NCBI GenBank assembly: GCA_965200885.1
Contig: OZ241737.1
Location: 1,612,001 to 1,676,000, forward strand
From: MPNP01 sp026710155
GTDB taxonomy: Bacteria; Pseudomonadota; Alphaproteobacteria; Rhodobacterales; Rhodobacteraceae
DNA length: 64,000 bases
Direction of reading: 5' to 3'
Each line of letters opens with the position of its first letter. Positions within the stretch are counted from its first letter, which is position 1. Made by a program: the position numbers and the translations under genes. Shown in pieces: positions 9,698-19,141 of the stretch. Under the pieces are notes generated by a model. That model saw only the letters and a program-made list of their open reading frames with translations. It had not been told where the DNA came from and did not search any database.

Positions 9698-10492
9698 ATG
9701 GAGCAAGTTGAATTGGCCAACAAGAATGACATCGTGATGGACATTGTAAATGTCACGCTCAGATTTGGTGGTGTGAAGGCTTTATCTGATGTTTCCTTCA
9801 ATATCAGGCGGGGTGAAATCAGGGCTATTATTGGACCCAACGGGGCAGGAAAATCCTCCATGTTGAACGTGATCAACGGATTTTACACCCCTCAGGAAGG
9901 TGAAATCTGGTTTGAAGGAAAACGCAGGCCCCGATTGAAGCCGCATCAGATTGCTTATCAAAGGATTGCCAGAACCTTTCAAAACATTGCCCTTTTCGAA
10001 GGCATGACGGTACTTGACAACATGATGACCGGACGCATGATATACATGAAATCCGGCTTGCTTTCGCAACTGGCCTGGTGGGGAAAGGCCGAACGTGAGG
10101 AAACCGAAAACAGGTTGGTTGTCGAGAAGATCATTGATTTCCTTGAGATCCAGGCGATCAGGAAAACACCGGTTGGCGTGTTGCCCTATGGTCTGCAGAA
10201 ACGTGTTGAACTAGGCAGGGCCCTTGCGGCGGAACCCTTGCTTCTATTGTTGGATGAGCCAATGGCGGGGATGAATAATGAAGAAAAAGAAGATATGTGT
10301 CGGTTCATTCTTGATGTAAATGAGGAATTGGGAACAACAATCGCACTTATTGAGCATGATATGGGAGTGGTCATGGATTTGGCCGACCGGGTTGTGGTCA
10401 TCGATCATGGGGAGAAGATCGCTGATGGCCAACCGGATGAAGTTCGCAATGATCAAAATGTCATAGATGCCTATTTAGGTGTATCTCATTAA
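9698..10492 (+). CDS. livG: LIV-type ABC transporter ATP-binding protein LivG (second operon)
   Basis: This is a complete 264-aa LivG-type ATPase with Walker A GPNGAGKSS, Q-loop RTFQNIALF, signature VLPYGLQKRVELGRAL (a degenerate PYGLQ version common in this subfamily), Walker B LLLLDEPMAGM and an H-loop His in ALIEHDMGV. It starts 15 bases after the acyl-CoA ligase and lies 15 bases before livH. Together with the livF at 13959 it energises the second LIV transporter. Confidence 0.93.
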   Translation: MEQVELANKNDIVMDIVNVTLRFGGVKALSDVSFNIRRGEIRAIIGPNGAGKSSMLNVINGFYTPQEGEIWFEGKRRPRLKPHQIAYQRIARTFQNIALFEGMTVLDNMMTGRMIYMKSGLLSQLAWWGKAEREETENRLVVEKIIDFLEIQAIRKTPVGVLPYGLQKRVELGRALAAEPLLLLLDEPMAGMNNEEKEDMCRFILDVNEELGTTIALIEHDMGVVMDLADRVVVIDHGEKIADGQPDEVRNDQNVIDAYLGVSH

Positions 10493-10507
10493 GATTTAGG
10501 AATTAGT

Positions 10508-11491
10508 ATGCAAACACTCCTTTTTGCTTTGGAAGTTTCCATTAACGGTTTCATGACAGGAATTTTGTATGCTCTCGTTGCATTGGGTTTTGTCCTGATC
10601 TTCAAGGCATCAGGTGTTTTCAATTATGCCCAGGGTGTAATGGTTCTGTTTGCCGCCCTTACATTGGTTGGCTTGCAACAGGGGATTGTACCTTTTGAAC
10701 ATTTGATCAACAACCTGCTGGGGACTTCGATTCATGGGTTTGGCTGGAATATGCCAACCTTGCTGGCCCTGCTCCTGACACTCCTGTCCATGCTTTTGCT
10801 TGCCTGGTTGGTGGAAAGGTTGATCCTGAAGCATTTGGTCAATCAAAATCCGGTAATACTCTTTATGGCTACCATTGGTTTGGCCTATTTCCTGGAAGGG
10901 TTTGGAGACCTCATGTGGGGTGCCGATGTCAAAAAGCTAGACATTGGCATTCCAGTTGGAATTTCGGATACCGTGGAGCAGGCGACACATGAATGGTTTG
11001 GTTATGGTTTTTTCATTGACCGACTGGACATTACGGCTTCGATTGTTGCGGCATTGCTGGTTATCGGACTGACCATTTTCTCACAATTTTCCAAGACAGG
11101 AAGGGCATTGCGTGCCGTTGCTGATGATCATCAGGCAGCCCTGTCGGTGGGTATTTCACTCCGCAGGATTTGGGTTATTGTTTGGAGCATTGCCGGATTG
11201 GTGGCACTCATTGCCGGTATTTTCTGGGGAACCAAATCCGGTGTCCAGTTTTCCCTTTCCCTGGTGGCACTCAAGGCACTTCCGGTCCTTATGCTGGGTG
11301 GTCTGACTTCAATTCCAGGTGCCATAGTGGGAGGATTGTTGATTGGGGTTGGGGAAAAACTTTTTGATTTCATGATTGGTTCCATGATCGGCGGTGCAAC
11401 CGAAAACTGGTTTGCCTATGTTGTTGCCTTGGTGTTTCTCCTATTCAGACCTCAAGGTCTGTTTGGTGAAAAAATCATTGAGAGGGTCTGA
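10508..11491 (+). CDS. livH: LIV-type ABC transporter permease LivH (second operon)
   Basis: This 327-aa BPD_transp_2-family permease has the early GILYALVALGFVLIFKASGVFNYAQG motif, a cytoplasmic coupling loop (KTGRALRAVADDHQAALSVGI) and the late segment LGGLTSIPGAIVGG. It is hydrophobic throughout, with about eight membrane segments by eye. It is separated from livM by only 2 bases, so it is translationally coupled with it. Confidence 0.92.
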   Translation: MQTLLFALEVSINGFMTGILYALVALGFVLIFKASGVFNYAQGVMVLFAALTLVGLQQGIVPFEHLINNLLGTSIHGFGWNMPTLLALLLTLLSMLLLAWLVERLILKHLVNQNPVILFMATIGLAYFLEGFGDLMWGADVKKLDIGIPVGISDTVEQATHEWFGYGFFIDRLDITASIVAALLVIGLTIFSQFSKTGRALRAVADDHQAALSVGISLRRIWVIVWSIAGLVALIAGIFWGTKSGVQFSLSLVALKALPVLMLGGLTSIPGAIVGGLLIGVGEKLFDFMIGSMIGGATENWFAYVVALVFLLFRPQGLFGEKIIERV

Positions 11492-11493
11492 CC

Positions 11494-12570
11494 ATGTTTT
11501 ATCGTGAAGTAGGCGAATTCAAGACTTCCTACCCGCATGACAGCGGATCATTCAGCATCAGGTTGGACAAATATGGATACTATTTCATCCTCTTCATAGC
11601 ATTTGTCGTTATTCCACTCATGATCAATGACTATTGGGCAAGTGCGGTTTTGGTGCCTTTTTTGGTATGGGCAATTGCATCACTTGGCTTGAATATCCTG
11701 ACCGGACATTGTGGGCAGATTTCGCTGGGAACCGGTGGTTTCATGGCTGTTGGAGCATATTCCTGTTACAAGTTAATGACCGGTTTTCCAGATCTGAATG
11801 TCATTTTCTGCATCATTCTATCCGGTTTGATTACTGCCGGGGTCGGTATTTTGTTCGGCATTCCATCCTTGCGAATCAAGGGTTTTTACCTGGCAGTTGC
11901 CACGCTGGCCTCACAGTTTTTCCTGGTCTGGTTGTTCAACAGGTTTCCCTGGTTCTATAATTATTCCGCATCGGGTCAAATCTCGACGCCGGAAAGGTCC
12001 GTTTTCGGTATTCTGGTTACCGGACCAAATGTTGACCCTTGGGCCCAGTATATGATTTGCCTGTTGTTTGCTTTTGGCTTGGCATGGGGGTGCCGGAATC
12101 TGACCAGAGGCAGTCTCGGCAGAAAATGGATGGCAACCAGGGACATGGACATTGCCGCCGAAATCATCGGTGTCAATCTGTTGCACGCAAAACTGTCGGC
12201 ATTTGCCATTTCGTCCTTTTATATCGGCATTGCCGGGGCATTGTTCTTTTCGGTTTATCTGGGAGCGGTTGAAGCCACCGAGGCATTTGGCATAAACCAG
12301 TCCTTTTTGGTTTTGTTCATGATAATTATTGGTGGGTTGGGTTCCATACTGGGATCATTTATCGGTGCTGCCTTCATGGTACTGTTCCCTGTTCTGCTCA
12401 AAAACATTCTGGTTGGCTGGTGGGAGTGGGATGCCGCCATCGCAACTCATTTGGAATTTATTTCTGTTGGCATATTGATTATAGTATTCTTAATATTCGA
12501 ACCGCATGGATTGGCTCAACTTTGGCGGTTGTTGAAGCAAAAACTAAGGCTTTGGCCCTATCCGCATTAG
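11494..12570 (+). CDS. livM: LIV-type ABC transporter permease LivM (second operon)
   Basis: This 358-aa permease of the LivM family has the segment SLGLNILTGHCGQISLGTGG, the segment GFYLAVATLASQF, the coupling loop GSLGRKWMATRDMDIAAEIIG and a terminal GGLGSILGSFIGAAF. The N-terminal 25 residues are hydrophilic and cytoplasmic before the first membrane segment, as in this subfamily. It pairs with the livH before it and ends 43 bases before the start of the binding-protein gene. Confidence 0.92.
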   Translation: MFYREVGEFKTSYPHDSGSFSIRLDKYGYYFILFIAFVVIPLMINDYWASAVLVPFLVWAIASLGLNILTGHCGQISLGTGGFMAVGAYSCYKLMTGFPDLNVIFCIILSGLITAGVGILFGIPSLRIKGFYLAVATLASQFFLVWLFNRFPWFYNYSASGQISTPERSVFGILVTGPNVDPWAQYMICLLFAFGLAWGCRNLTRGSLGRKWMATRDMDIAAEIIGVNLLHAKLSAFAISSFYIGIAGALFFSVYLGAVEATEAFGINQSFLVLFMIIIGGLGSILGSFIGAAFMVLFPVLLKNILVGWWEWDAAIATHLEFISVGILIIVFLIFEPHGLAQLWRLLKQKLRLWPYPH

Positions 12571-12613
12571 TTGAGGTGATATGATTAACACGTACCTAAA
12601 TTTGGAGGAAAAA

Positions 12614-13900
12614 ATGAAGGTAAGAAAACTGTTTATTAGCTTGGCCACGATCCTGTCGCTGGCCGCCCCGCCTGCCTTGGCAGATTTGGTGCTTCCCTGG
12701 CTGAGTTATCGTACAGGACCATATTCTGCAGGTGGAATTCCGACTGCAGATGGTTTTGTGGATTACTTCACACTCTTGAATGAGCGTGATGGAGGCATTG
12801 GTGGTGAACTGGTAAAAATCATCGAGTGTGAAACGGGATACAACACTCAAAAAGGTGTGGAATGCTATGAAGCAACCAAGGGCGAAGGTTCCCTGGTTTA
12901 TGTTCCGCTTTCAACCGGTATCACCTATCAGCTCATACCAAAGGTATCGGTTGATCAGATTCCATTGCAAACCATGGGCTATGGTCGGACCTCGGCCAAA
13001 GATGGTTCAATTTTCGAGTGGGTATTCAATTTCCCAGCCAATTACTGGGATGGTGCTTCCGTAGCAATCAAACATGTCCTTGATGAAAATGGTGGTGATA
13101 TATCAGGCAAGAAAATTGCCCTTGTCTATCATAATTCCGCCTATGGGAAAGAGCCCATCAAGACCTTGGAAAAACTTTCCGAAAAGCATGGTTATGAATT
13201 GACTCTTATTCCGGTTGATCATCCGGGCCTGGAACAGAAGTCCCAATGGCTGGAAATCAGAAGGGGACAGATGGATTACGTGCTGATGTGGGGTTGGGGT
13301 ATCATGAACTCCGTGGCCATACAGGAAGCAGCCAATATTCGTTTTCCAATGGAGAATTTTATCGGCATCTGGTGGTCTGGGTCTGAAAATGACGTTATTC
13401 CCGCCGCTGAAAGGGCCCACAACTACAAGTCTCTTACATTTCATGGTGTTGGAACTGATTTTCCACTTTATGATGACCTGAAAACATACTTACATGACAA
13501 GGGTATCGGGTCAGGAGATGGAACCAGCATCGGTACCGTTCTTTATAACACGGGAATATACAATGCAGCCATCCTTGCTGGAGCAATCAGAACGGCCCAG
13601 GAAATACATGGAGTTTCAGATATCACTCCTGCCATGATGCGAGATGGTCTGGAAAATCTTGTTGTAACCGATGAAATAATGGCATCATGGGGTTTGCCAG
13701 GATTTGCACCTCCCTTCGAGGTTTCCTGTGAAAATCATGGTGGTGATGGCTTGGCCATGGTCAAGCAATGGGATGCCCAGGCCAAGGAGTGGAATTTAAT
13801 TACTGAACTGATCAGTTCGGATAAGGAAGTTATCAATCCATTGATTATGGAAGATTCCACGCAGTACGCGGCAGAAAACAACATAACACCACGATGCTAA
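12614..13900 (+). CDS. livK: LIV-type ABC transporter periplasmic binding protein
   Basis: This 428-aa type I periplasmic binding protein has a clear Sec signal peptide (MKVRKLFISLATILSLAAPPALA, cut before DLVLPW). I chose the ATG at 12614 because a strong GGAGG lies 7 bases upstream and it gives a clean signal peptide; an upstream ATG at 12581 in the same frame would spoil it. The mature part begins with the family motif YRTGPYSAGGIPTADGFVDY, which in relatives sits in cassettes with acyl-CoA ligases rather than amino-acid genes. The ligand is probably an organic acid (inference from neighbours). Confidence 0.92.
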   Translation: MKVRKLFISLATILSLAAPPALADLVLPWLSYRTGPYSAGGIPTADGFVDYFTLLNERDGGIGGELVKIIECETGYNTQKGVECYEATKGEGSLVYVPLSTGITYQLIPKVSVDQIPLQTMGYGRTSAKDGSIFEWVFNFPANYWDGASVAIKHVLDENGGDISGKKIALVYHNSAYGKEPIKTLEKLSEKHGYELTLIPVDHPGLEQKSQWLEIRRGQMDYVLMWGWGIMNSVAIQEAANIRFPMENFIGIWWSGSENDVIPAAERAHNYKSLTFHGVGTDFPLYDDLKTYLHDKGIGSGDGTSIGTVLYNTGIYNAAILAGAIRTAQEIHGVSDITPAMMRDGLENLVVTDEIMASWGLPGFAPPFEVSCENHGGDGLAMVKQWDAQAKEWNLITELISSDKEVINPLIMEDSTQYAAENNITPRC

Positions 13901-13904
13901 CAAA

Positions 13905-13936
13905 AATGGCCTGGGCCCTTGCCGGTCCAGGCCATT
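13905..13936 (+). promoter_or_regulatory. intercistronic hairpin after the binding-protein gene
   Basis: A perfect 10-bp inverted repeat (AATGGCCTGG at 13905-13914, CCAGGCCATT at 13927-13936) with a 12-base loop starts 4 bases after the binding-protein stop. No T-run follows, so it is a poor intrinsic terminator. Hairpins in this place commonly protect the upstream mRNA and partly limit read-through, letting the binding protein be made in excess over livF. That role is inference. Confidence 0.6.
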
Positions 13937-13958
13937 CCCCGAATTAAATTGAATCTTC

Positions 13959-14783
13959 ATGGTCAAAGAGAATAAATCTGAAAACGCCCTCCTCATTGTC
14001 AATAACATCGAGGTCATTTACAACAGGGTCATTCTGGTTTTGAAGGGTGTAAGTCTTTCCTTGCCGAAAAGGGGTGTTGTTGCTCTGCTCGGAGGGAATG
14101 GGGCTGGCAAAACAACCACCTTGAAGGCCATTTCAAACCTGTTGCGATCAGAACGGGGAGAGGTGACCAAGGGTACCATTACCTATCAGGGAGACCTGGT
14201 TCAGGATTTGACCCCTGCCGAGTTGGTTCGACGGGGTGTGATCCAGGTCATGGAAGGCAGGCACTGTTTCGAACATTTGACCATAGAGGAAAATTTGCTG
14301 ACAGGTGCCTTTACCCGCAAGGAAAAGAATTCAGATATCAAATCAGATCTGGAAAAGGTCTATGAATATTTCCCAAAACTGAAGGAAAGAAGAAAATCCC
14401 AGGCGGGATACACATCAGGTGGTGAACAACAGATGTGTGCCATTGGCAGGGCCTTGATGTCCAAGCCGGAGACCATCCTTCTGGATGAACCATCAATGGG
14501 ATTGGCACCACAACTTGTCGAAGAGATTTTTGAAATCGTCAAGGATTTGAATCAAAAGGAGAAGGTCAGTTTTCTTCTGGCCGAGCAGAATACCAACATG
14601 GCATTGAAGTATTCCAATTACGGTTACATTCTGGAGTCTGGTCGAATTGTCATGGACGGTCCATCAAAGGATTTGAGGGAGAACCCTGACATCAAGGAAT
14701 TTTACCTGGGAATGTCGGAAGCCGGCCGAAAATCATTTCGTCACACCAGAAGCTACCGAAGAAGAAAACGGTGGTTGGGATAG
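13959..14783 (+). CDS. livF: LIV-type ABC transporter ATP-binding protein LivF (second operon)
   Basis: This is a 274-aa ABC ATPase with Walker A GGNGAGKTT, Q-loop VIQVMEGRHCF, signature YTSGGEQQMCAIGRAL, Walker B TILLDEPSMGLAP, and the LLAEQN segment of LivF proteins. Compared with standard LivF it has about 25 extra residues at the C terminus, a very basic tail (SFRHTRSYRRRKRW). It is placed after the binding protein, as in other cassettes of this kind. The next gene starts within its last codons. Confidence 0.92.
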   Translation: MVKENKSENALLIVNNIEVIYNRVILVLKGVSLSLPKRGVVALLGGNGAGKTTTLKAISNLLRSERGEVTKGTITYQGDLVQDLTPAELVRRGVIQVMEGRHCFEHLTIEENLLTGAFTRKEKNSDIKSDLEKVYEYFPKLKERRKSQAGYTSGGEQQMCAIGRALMSKPETILLDEPSMGLAPQLVEEIFEIVKDLNQKEKVSFLLAEQNTNMALKYSNYGYILESGRIVMDGPSKDLRENPDIKEFYLGMSEAGRKSFRHTRSYRRRKRWLG

Positions 14784-15079
14784 TGTCTGAAGACCATGTC
14801 GCTTGCCGGACACCAACCCTTGGAAAGAAGGGAGAAACAAGAATTTCCAAATGGAAATTCGATTGCGTGAGAAAGGCCATTCTTGCGTGCTTGCGGGAAA
14901 ACCAATTGCCATTTGCAGAATTGACTGATACTGTTCGCAAATGCCTTTCCTCAGAGGAATTGAACAATATGGGATCGCTGGGATGGCATGTTGCCACGGT
15001 AAAACTCGAACTTGAGGTAAGAGGCGAGATCAGGCGTTTGCCCCAGAAGGGAAAACAGATCATTGAGATAGTGGAGTGA
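14771..15079 (+). CDS. small DUF6958-like protein of the LIV cassette
   Basis: This is a 102-aa soluble protein with GTG start candidates at 14771 and 14783; the latter overlaps the livF stop by one base. The pattern TRISKWKFDCVRKAILACL, then a helix, then LGWHVATVKLELEVRGEI and a basic end resembles DUF6958 proteins, which look like small winged-helix-type folds. It ends in a GTGA overlap with the ligase gene at 15076, so it is co-translated with the operon. A regulatory or DNA-binding role is possible but unproven. The family assignment is by eye. Confidence 0.7.
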   Translation: MVGIVSEDHVACRTPTLGKKGETRISKWKFDCVRKAILACLRENQLPFAELTDTVRKCLSSEELNNMGSLGWHVATVKLELEVRGEIRRLPQKGKQIIEIVE

Positions 15080-16305
15080 ACTTGGCCCATTACGATAGCA
15101 AGGAAAAAAGATCACCCGATGAACGGGCCCACGATTTCAACAGGGCATTGCCTTCTCTGGTCAAATTGGCTGCTGCCAAATCGAGGGGGTATGCAGGACT
15201 GTACAAGAATCTGGATTTGAATGAAATCAAGTCGACCAGTGATTTGGAAAAACTTCCCGTGTTGAGAAAATCAGACCTCAAGGAATACCAGGCCTCTAAC
15301 CTTCCCTTTGGCGGGTTTACCGTCCAGAATGAAAATGATTTTGACTATATCTTTCAGTCTCCGGGTCCAATATATGAACCGGGGAGCAGCAAACATGACT
15401 GGTGGAGGGTGGCCAGATTCCTTTTTGCCTGCGGGCTGGATGAAACCGATATAGTTCAGAATTGTTTTTCCTATCATTTGACCCCTGCCGGTCATATTTT
15501 TGAAAGTGGGGCAAAAGCCTTGGGGGTTACCATTGTTCCCGCTGGAACAGGAAATACCGAACTGCAGGTCCAAATTGCCAAAAATGCCGGTGTTACTGCT
15601 TATGCCGGCACACCAGATTATTTGAAGGTAATCTTGGACAAGGCAGACGAAATGGGTATTGACCTTTCCCAATTGACCAAGGCCGGTGTCAGTGGTGGTC
15701 CGTTGTTTCCATCATTGAGACAGGAATATCATGATCGGGGAATTGTCTGTTTGCAAACTTATGCCACGGCTGAAGCAGGCAATATTGCCTATGAAACGGT
15801 ACCGGATGATGGTCTGGTTATTGATGAGGATGTGATTGTCGAGATTGTTCGACCAGGCTCAGGAACAAAAGTTGAGGATGGTGAAATCGGTGAGGTTCTG
15901 GTTACCGTGTTCAATGATGATTTTCCCTTGATCAGATTCGCAACTGGTGACCTTTCATCTCTGATGAAGGGTCAGAGTGCATGTGGTAGGACGAACTTGA
16001 GGATAGCGGGCTGGAAAGGCAGGGCCGACCAGACAACCAAGGTTAAAGGGATGTTTGTAAGACCTGAGCAGATGGAGGAATTTCTGAAGCGAAATTCGGA
16101 AGTTTCAAAATCCCGGGCCATTGTAAGCAGGGAAAATGAATCTGACAGGCTGGTGGTAAAACTGGAAACGGAAAGCAGTCAGGTTGAAAAGTTTCAGCAG
16201 TCGCTCAGGGATATTCTGAATCTAAGGGTTGATGTTGAAATTGTGGGGAAGGGGGCTTTGCCCAACGATGGGAAAGTGATTGATGACCAACGGGAGTTCA
16301 GTTGA
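15076..16305 (+). CDS. PaaK-type (phenylacetate-CoA ligase family) AMP-dependent ligase
   Basis: This 409-aa adenylate-forming enzyme belongs to the PaaK family. It has GVTAYAGTPDYL, VSGGPLFPSLRQEY, YATAEAGNIAYE (the acyl-adenylate Y-x-T/S-E motif) and the C-terminal KVKGMFVRPEQMEEF lid. The usual SSGTTG P-loop is replaced by FQSPGPIYEPGSS, as in LIV-cassette members of the family. The GTG start overlaps the previous stop by 4 bases. It probably activates an aromatic or other carboxylic acid. With the ligase at 7763 the operon encodes two CoA ligases for one importer. Confidence 0.87.
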   Translation: MNLAHYDSKEKRSPDERAHDFNRALPSLVKLAAAKSRGYAGLYKNLDLNEIKSTSDLEKLPVLRKSDLKEYQASNLPFGGFTVQNENDFDYIFQSPGPIYEPGSSKHDWWRVARFLFACGLDETDIVQNCFSYHLTPAGHIFESGAKALGVTIVPAGTGNTELQVQIAKNAGVTAYAGTPDYLKVILDKADEMGIDLSQLTKAGVSGGPLFPSLRQEYHDRGIVCLQTYATAEAGNIAYETVPDDGLVIDEDVIVEIVRPGSGTKVEDGEIGEVLVTVFNDDFPLIRFATGDLSSLMKGQSACGRTNLRIAGWKGRADQTTKVKGMFVRPEQMEEFLKRNSEVSKSRAIVSRENESDRLVVKLETESSQVEKFQQSLRDILNLRVDVEIVGKGALPNDGKVIDDQREFS

Positions 16306-16317
16306 TACAGAAGGAAA

Positions 16318-16443
16318 TCAACCCTGACGAGCCTTGAATCTGCGCTGATGCTTGTTGATCACGTAAACCCGTCCCTTTCTTCTTACTACACGGCATTGCT
16401 GGTGCCGGGCCTTCAGGGAGCGAAGTGAATTTTTTACCTTCAT
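16318..16443 (-). CDS. rpmJ: 50S ribosomal protein L36
   Basis: The 41-aa protein starts with MKVKNSLRSLKARHQQCRVV and ends in the basic RRFKARQG of alphaproteobacterial L36 (C- type lacking the full zinc site). A longer frame runs back through the tRNA-Val gene, but the ATG at 16443 gives exactly the family length. The gene follows tRNA-Val on the same strand. Confidence 0.95.
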   Translation of the reverse strand: MKVKNSLRSLKARHQQCRVVRRKGRVYVINKHQRRFKARQG

Positions 16444-16472
16444 TTTCTTTCTCTTCTGTTCAAGGATCCATC

Positions 16473-16547
<75 letters not shown>

Positions 16548-16682
16548 AGTAAAATCGAATTTAATTTCATGGGCTTGGCGAATATAAGGACTTGCGGCTC
16601 AATATTCAATAATTCTTTCCCTTATGGTTCTCTAATTTTTTGAAAATATATATTTTCATGTCAGGTGTGAAGGAAGTTATCT

Positions 16683-17660
16683 TTGGCATTTTATCACAAT
16701 ACCAAGAAAAAACTGGCCGTACTGACGGCCAGTGTCAGCAATAAAATTCCATTTGTCGGCAAGGGCAGGAAGCGGTCTCCCAAGATTGAAAATCCGGAGT
16801 TGGTCAAAATTGCCGAAAGCAATGACCAGAAGGTATGGCAACAAAAGTTTGCAGATCTGAACATCGAATCACCGCTCAGGGATTCATTGAGATTCAAGTC
16901 CCAGCTCCAGATAGGCGAAAAAGCCTTTGCCTTGCTTCGAATCAAAACTATGTCGGAAGATGTTTGGGATAGTACGGGCGTTGGATTGGTCGGGGCTAAA
17001 GTGGCCAGTACGCTGGGTGCAACAGGTTTTTTTGGTACATCAGGCATACTAGGATTGTTGGGTATAGGTTCGGCAGCCACACCATTGGTCGTGATCATTG
17101 CTGCAGGAGTTGTATCAGGAGTGGGATGGAACCTATTTCGGGGTTATCTGAGATCCTTGAATGACGATCGAATCATCTCGATACCCAAATATTTGAACAC
17201 TCCGCTTGATATTCTGGCAGTAGGTATTTTCGACCTATTGGCAACCCTGTCACTCAAGGTTGCCAAGACAGATGGCATGATCAACAATCTGGAATTTGAA
17301 AAAATTGTTGAGCATTTTGTCCGCCAATGGGGATTTGATCCGAAATTCGTTGAAGCCGGGATAGCTTATTTTTACCTTGAATTGGACAATTATGATACAG
17401 CCAGAACCGCCCAGGAATTTGCAGCTTATTTAAGGGAGAATCCTGATTGCAACTTCAAGGCAATCACCAGGGGTACGACTGATTTTCTTGAAGATCTGGC
17501 CTCGGTGGAAGATTTTGGTCATGAGAGCAAAACCGATGAAATCCTAATCATCAAGGATTCCTTTTCCCTTGAAAACTCGTATTTCGAAAAGTTTATGGCC
17601 CAGATTACTCCAACCAGGGACTTTAGGGAGTATTTAAAGATTTTGAAAAAGGTAAAATAA
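16683..17660 (+). CDS. membrane-anchored protein with TerB-like C-terminal domain
   Basis: This 325-aa protein starts at TTG (16683), with a GAAGGA about 8 bases upstream. It has a basic N terminus (residues 1-40), then a Gly/Ala-rich hydrophobic stretch at about residues 98-155 that could form two membrane segments. A C-terminal helical domain contains VAKTDGMINNLEFEKIVEHF, a spacing of acidic residues like that of TerB/tellurite-resistance-type domains. The remaining C terminus is charged. TerB-like domains are often metal-binding or scaffold modules. The family is not certain and no function can be named. It stands alone between tRNA-Val and a convergent gene. Confidence 0.65.
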   Translation: MAFYHNTKKKLAVLTASVSNKIPFVGKGRKRSPKIENPELVKIAESNDQKVWQQKFADLNIESPLRDSLRFKSQLQIGEKAFALLRIKTMSEDVWDSTGVGLVGAKVASTLGATGFFGTSGILGLLGIGSAATPLVVIIAAGVVSGVGWNLFRGYLRSLNDDRIISIPKYLNTPLDILAVGIFDLLATLSLKVAKTDGMINNLEFEKIVEHFVRQWGFDPKFVEAGIAYFYLELDNYDTARTAQEFAAYLRENPDCNFKAITRGTTDFLEDLASVEDFGHESKTDEILIIKDSFSLENSYFEKFMAQITPTRDFREYLKILKKVK

Positions 17661-17867
17661 AGAACAGCTCAGCCCTAATTGATTGCTCAAAAGCATTTCT
17701 GTTGAAGAAATCACCAGGAAAGGAAGAAAAACGACATCATTCCATTCGATCATTGAGTCGTGGGGTATAAATCTGCACTTGCAACATAATTTTCTGTCAA
17801 ATGGGGCATTATCGGGGTGCCAATGCAGGCGGATTGCTGCAACCTTATTTTTCCTGAAAAGCCAAAA

Positions 17868-18968
17868 TCAACTAACGCGGCCTCTGGCATCAACCTTGAC
17901 GAGCCCCAACATCCTGTCGCCCAATTTCAGAGCTATGTAATCGTACAGATTGATAACGGGACAGATATGATTTGGGAGTATCTCCACGAGATCCCCAACA
18001 TTGGGTGAATGCTCGCCCATCACTTCCATCTGGCCATGTTCCTCACTCAGTTTCTTTACCTTGGCCCGTGAACCTGTATCTATGCCATAACCGATCAAGC
18101 CATTAAGGTCACTTGTCAATGCCTTTGAACCCGCATCCAGAATGATCCTGTCTTCTGCAGGTTTTGAAACCACGGTGGTTAATACTCTCGCCGCACAATT
18201 CCGAAGCTGGCAAACACCCTTTTCCCATATCATCCGATCATTGAAAATATAGGTTCCAGCCCGGTATTCGGTTATCCCCTCCAACCCCTCTTCCAAAAAG
18301 AGATCCATGGTGCCCCCAGAGGATATTGTTTCCACTGGAATACCATTGCCCTCAAGAACCTTTCGCAAGTCAGACATGATAATGCAAACCCCTTTCCTTG
18401 CACCTGGCGGTGGATAGGTCATGAGACCCTTGAAACGTAAATTTGAACTTGAAACAATGGTTTGCGCCAATTGCAATACCTGTTCGGGTTTGGCAAGACC
18501 GTTTCGCTTCAAACCTGTATCACATTCGATGAGCAAATCCAGTTTGATGTTGTTGCTTGCCGCTGCCGTATTCAACTGTGAGATACAGAATTCATTATCG
18601 GCAACCAGGGTAAGTTTGGTCTGTCTGGACAGATTGATCAATCTGGCCAGTTTTCGCTGGCCGACAATGTTATAGGCAATCAAAATATCACCAATGCCGG
18701 CTTCAGACATGATTTCAGCTTCTCCCAACTTTTGGACAGTTATTCCGCAGGCACCCAAATGCAGTTGGATTTTGGCAAACGGCACCATTTTGTGGGTTTT
18801 GACATGTGGCCTAAAAGCAATACCCAAATCATCAAAATGTCTTTGAACGCCGATCAGGTTTTGAAGCACCTTCTCCAGATCAATAACTGGTATGGGAGTA
18901 TCCAGCTTATCCAAACATGTTGCTGTTTCTTTGAAACTGAAAAATGACTGTGCTTCTTTGTATGTCAT
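17868..18968 (-). CDS. D-threonine aldolase / D-serine dehydratase family PLP enzyme
   Basis: This 366-aa enzyme is a fold-III (alanine-racemase-like) PLP protein. The Schiff-base lysine is Lys57 in RPHVKTHK. The barrel continues with the VDTG-like ECDTGLKRNG and EDRIILDAGSKALTSD. A C-terminal metal site of the family (His-x-Cys in PNHICP) is present near residue 332. Relatives cleave D-threonine or other D-3-hydroxy amino acids to glycine and an aldehyde, or dehydrate D-serine; the substrate cannot be decided here. It is a single gene, convergent with the TerB-like gene, and the next gene upstream is divergent. Confidence 0.87.
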   Translation of the reverse strand: MTYKEAQSFFSFKETATCLDKLDTPIPVIDLEKVLQNLIGVQRHFDDLGIAFRPHVKTHKMVPFAKIQLHLGACGITVQKLGEAEIMSEAGIGDILIAYNIVGQRKLARLINLSRQTKLTLVADNEFCISQLNTAAASNNIKLDLLIECDTGLKRNGLAKPEQVLQLAQTIVSSSNLRFKGLMTYPPPGARKGVCIIMSDLRKVLEGNGIPVETISSGGTMDLFLEEGLEGITEYRAGTYIFNDRMIWEKGVCQLRNCAARVLTTVVSKPAEDRIILDAGSKALTSDLNGLIGYGIDTGSRAKVKKLSEEHGQMEVMGEHSPNVGDLVEILPNHICPVINLYDYIALKLGDRMLGLVKVDARGRVS

Positions 18969-19141
18969 TTGGATTTGATATTTGATTTTTTGAAGAGTCG
19001 TGTTTCGTGCTTTAGATGATAATGGTTGCAGGTCACTAACCTTGGCCTATTTGCAATTTAAGGTCACAATGAACCAATATACCATATTGCCAAGAAGGGT
19101 TTTAGTCTCCTATCGGGTAATGTCTTGTGTCATCTGAGTGA

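Noticed and set aside
12581..12613. Upstream ATG start for the second LIV binding protein
   Set aside because: It would put 11 polar residues before the signal peptide, and the GGAGG fits the ATG at 12614.
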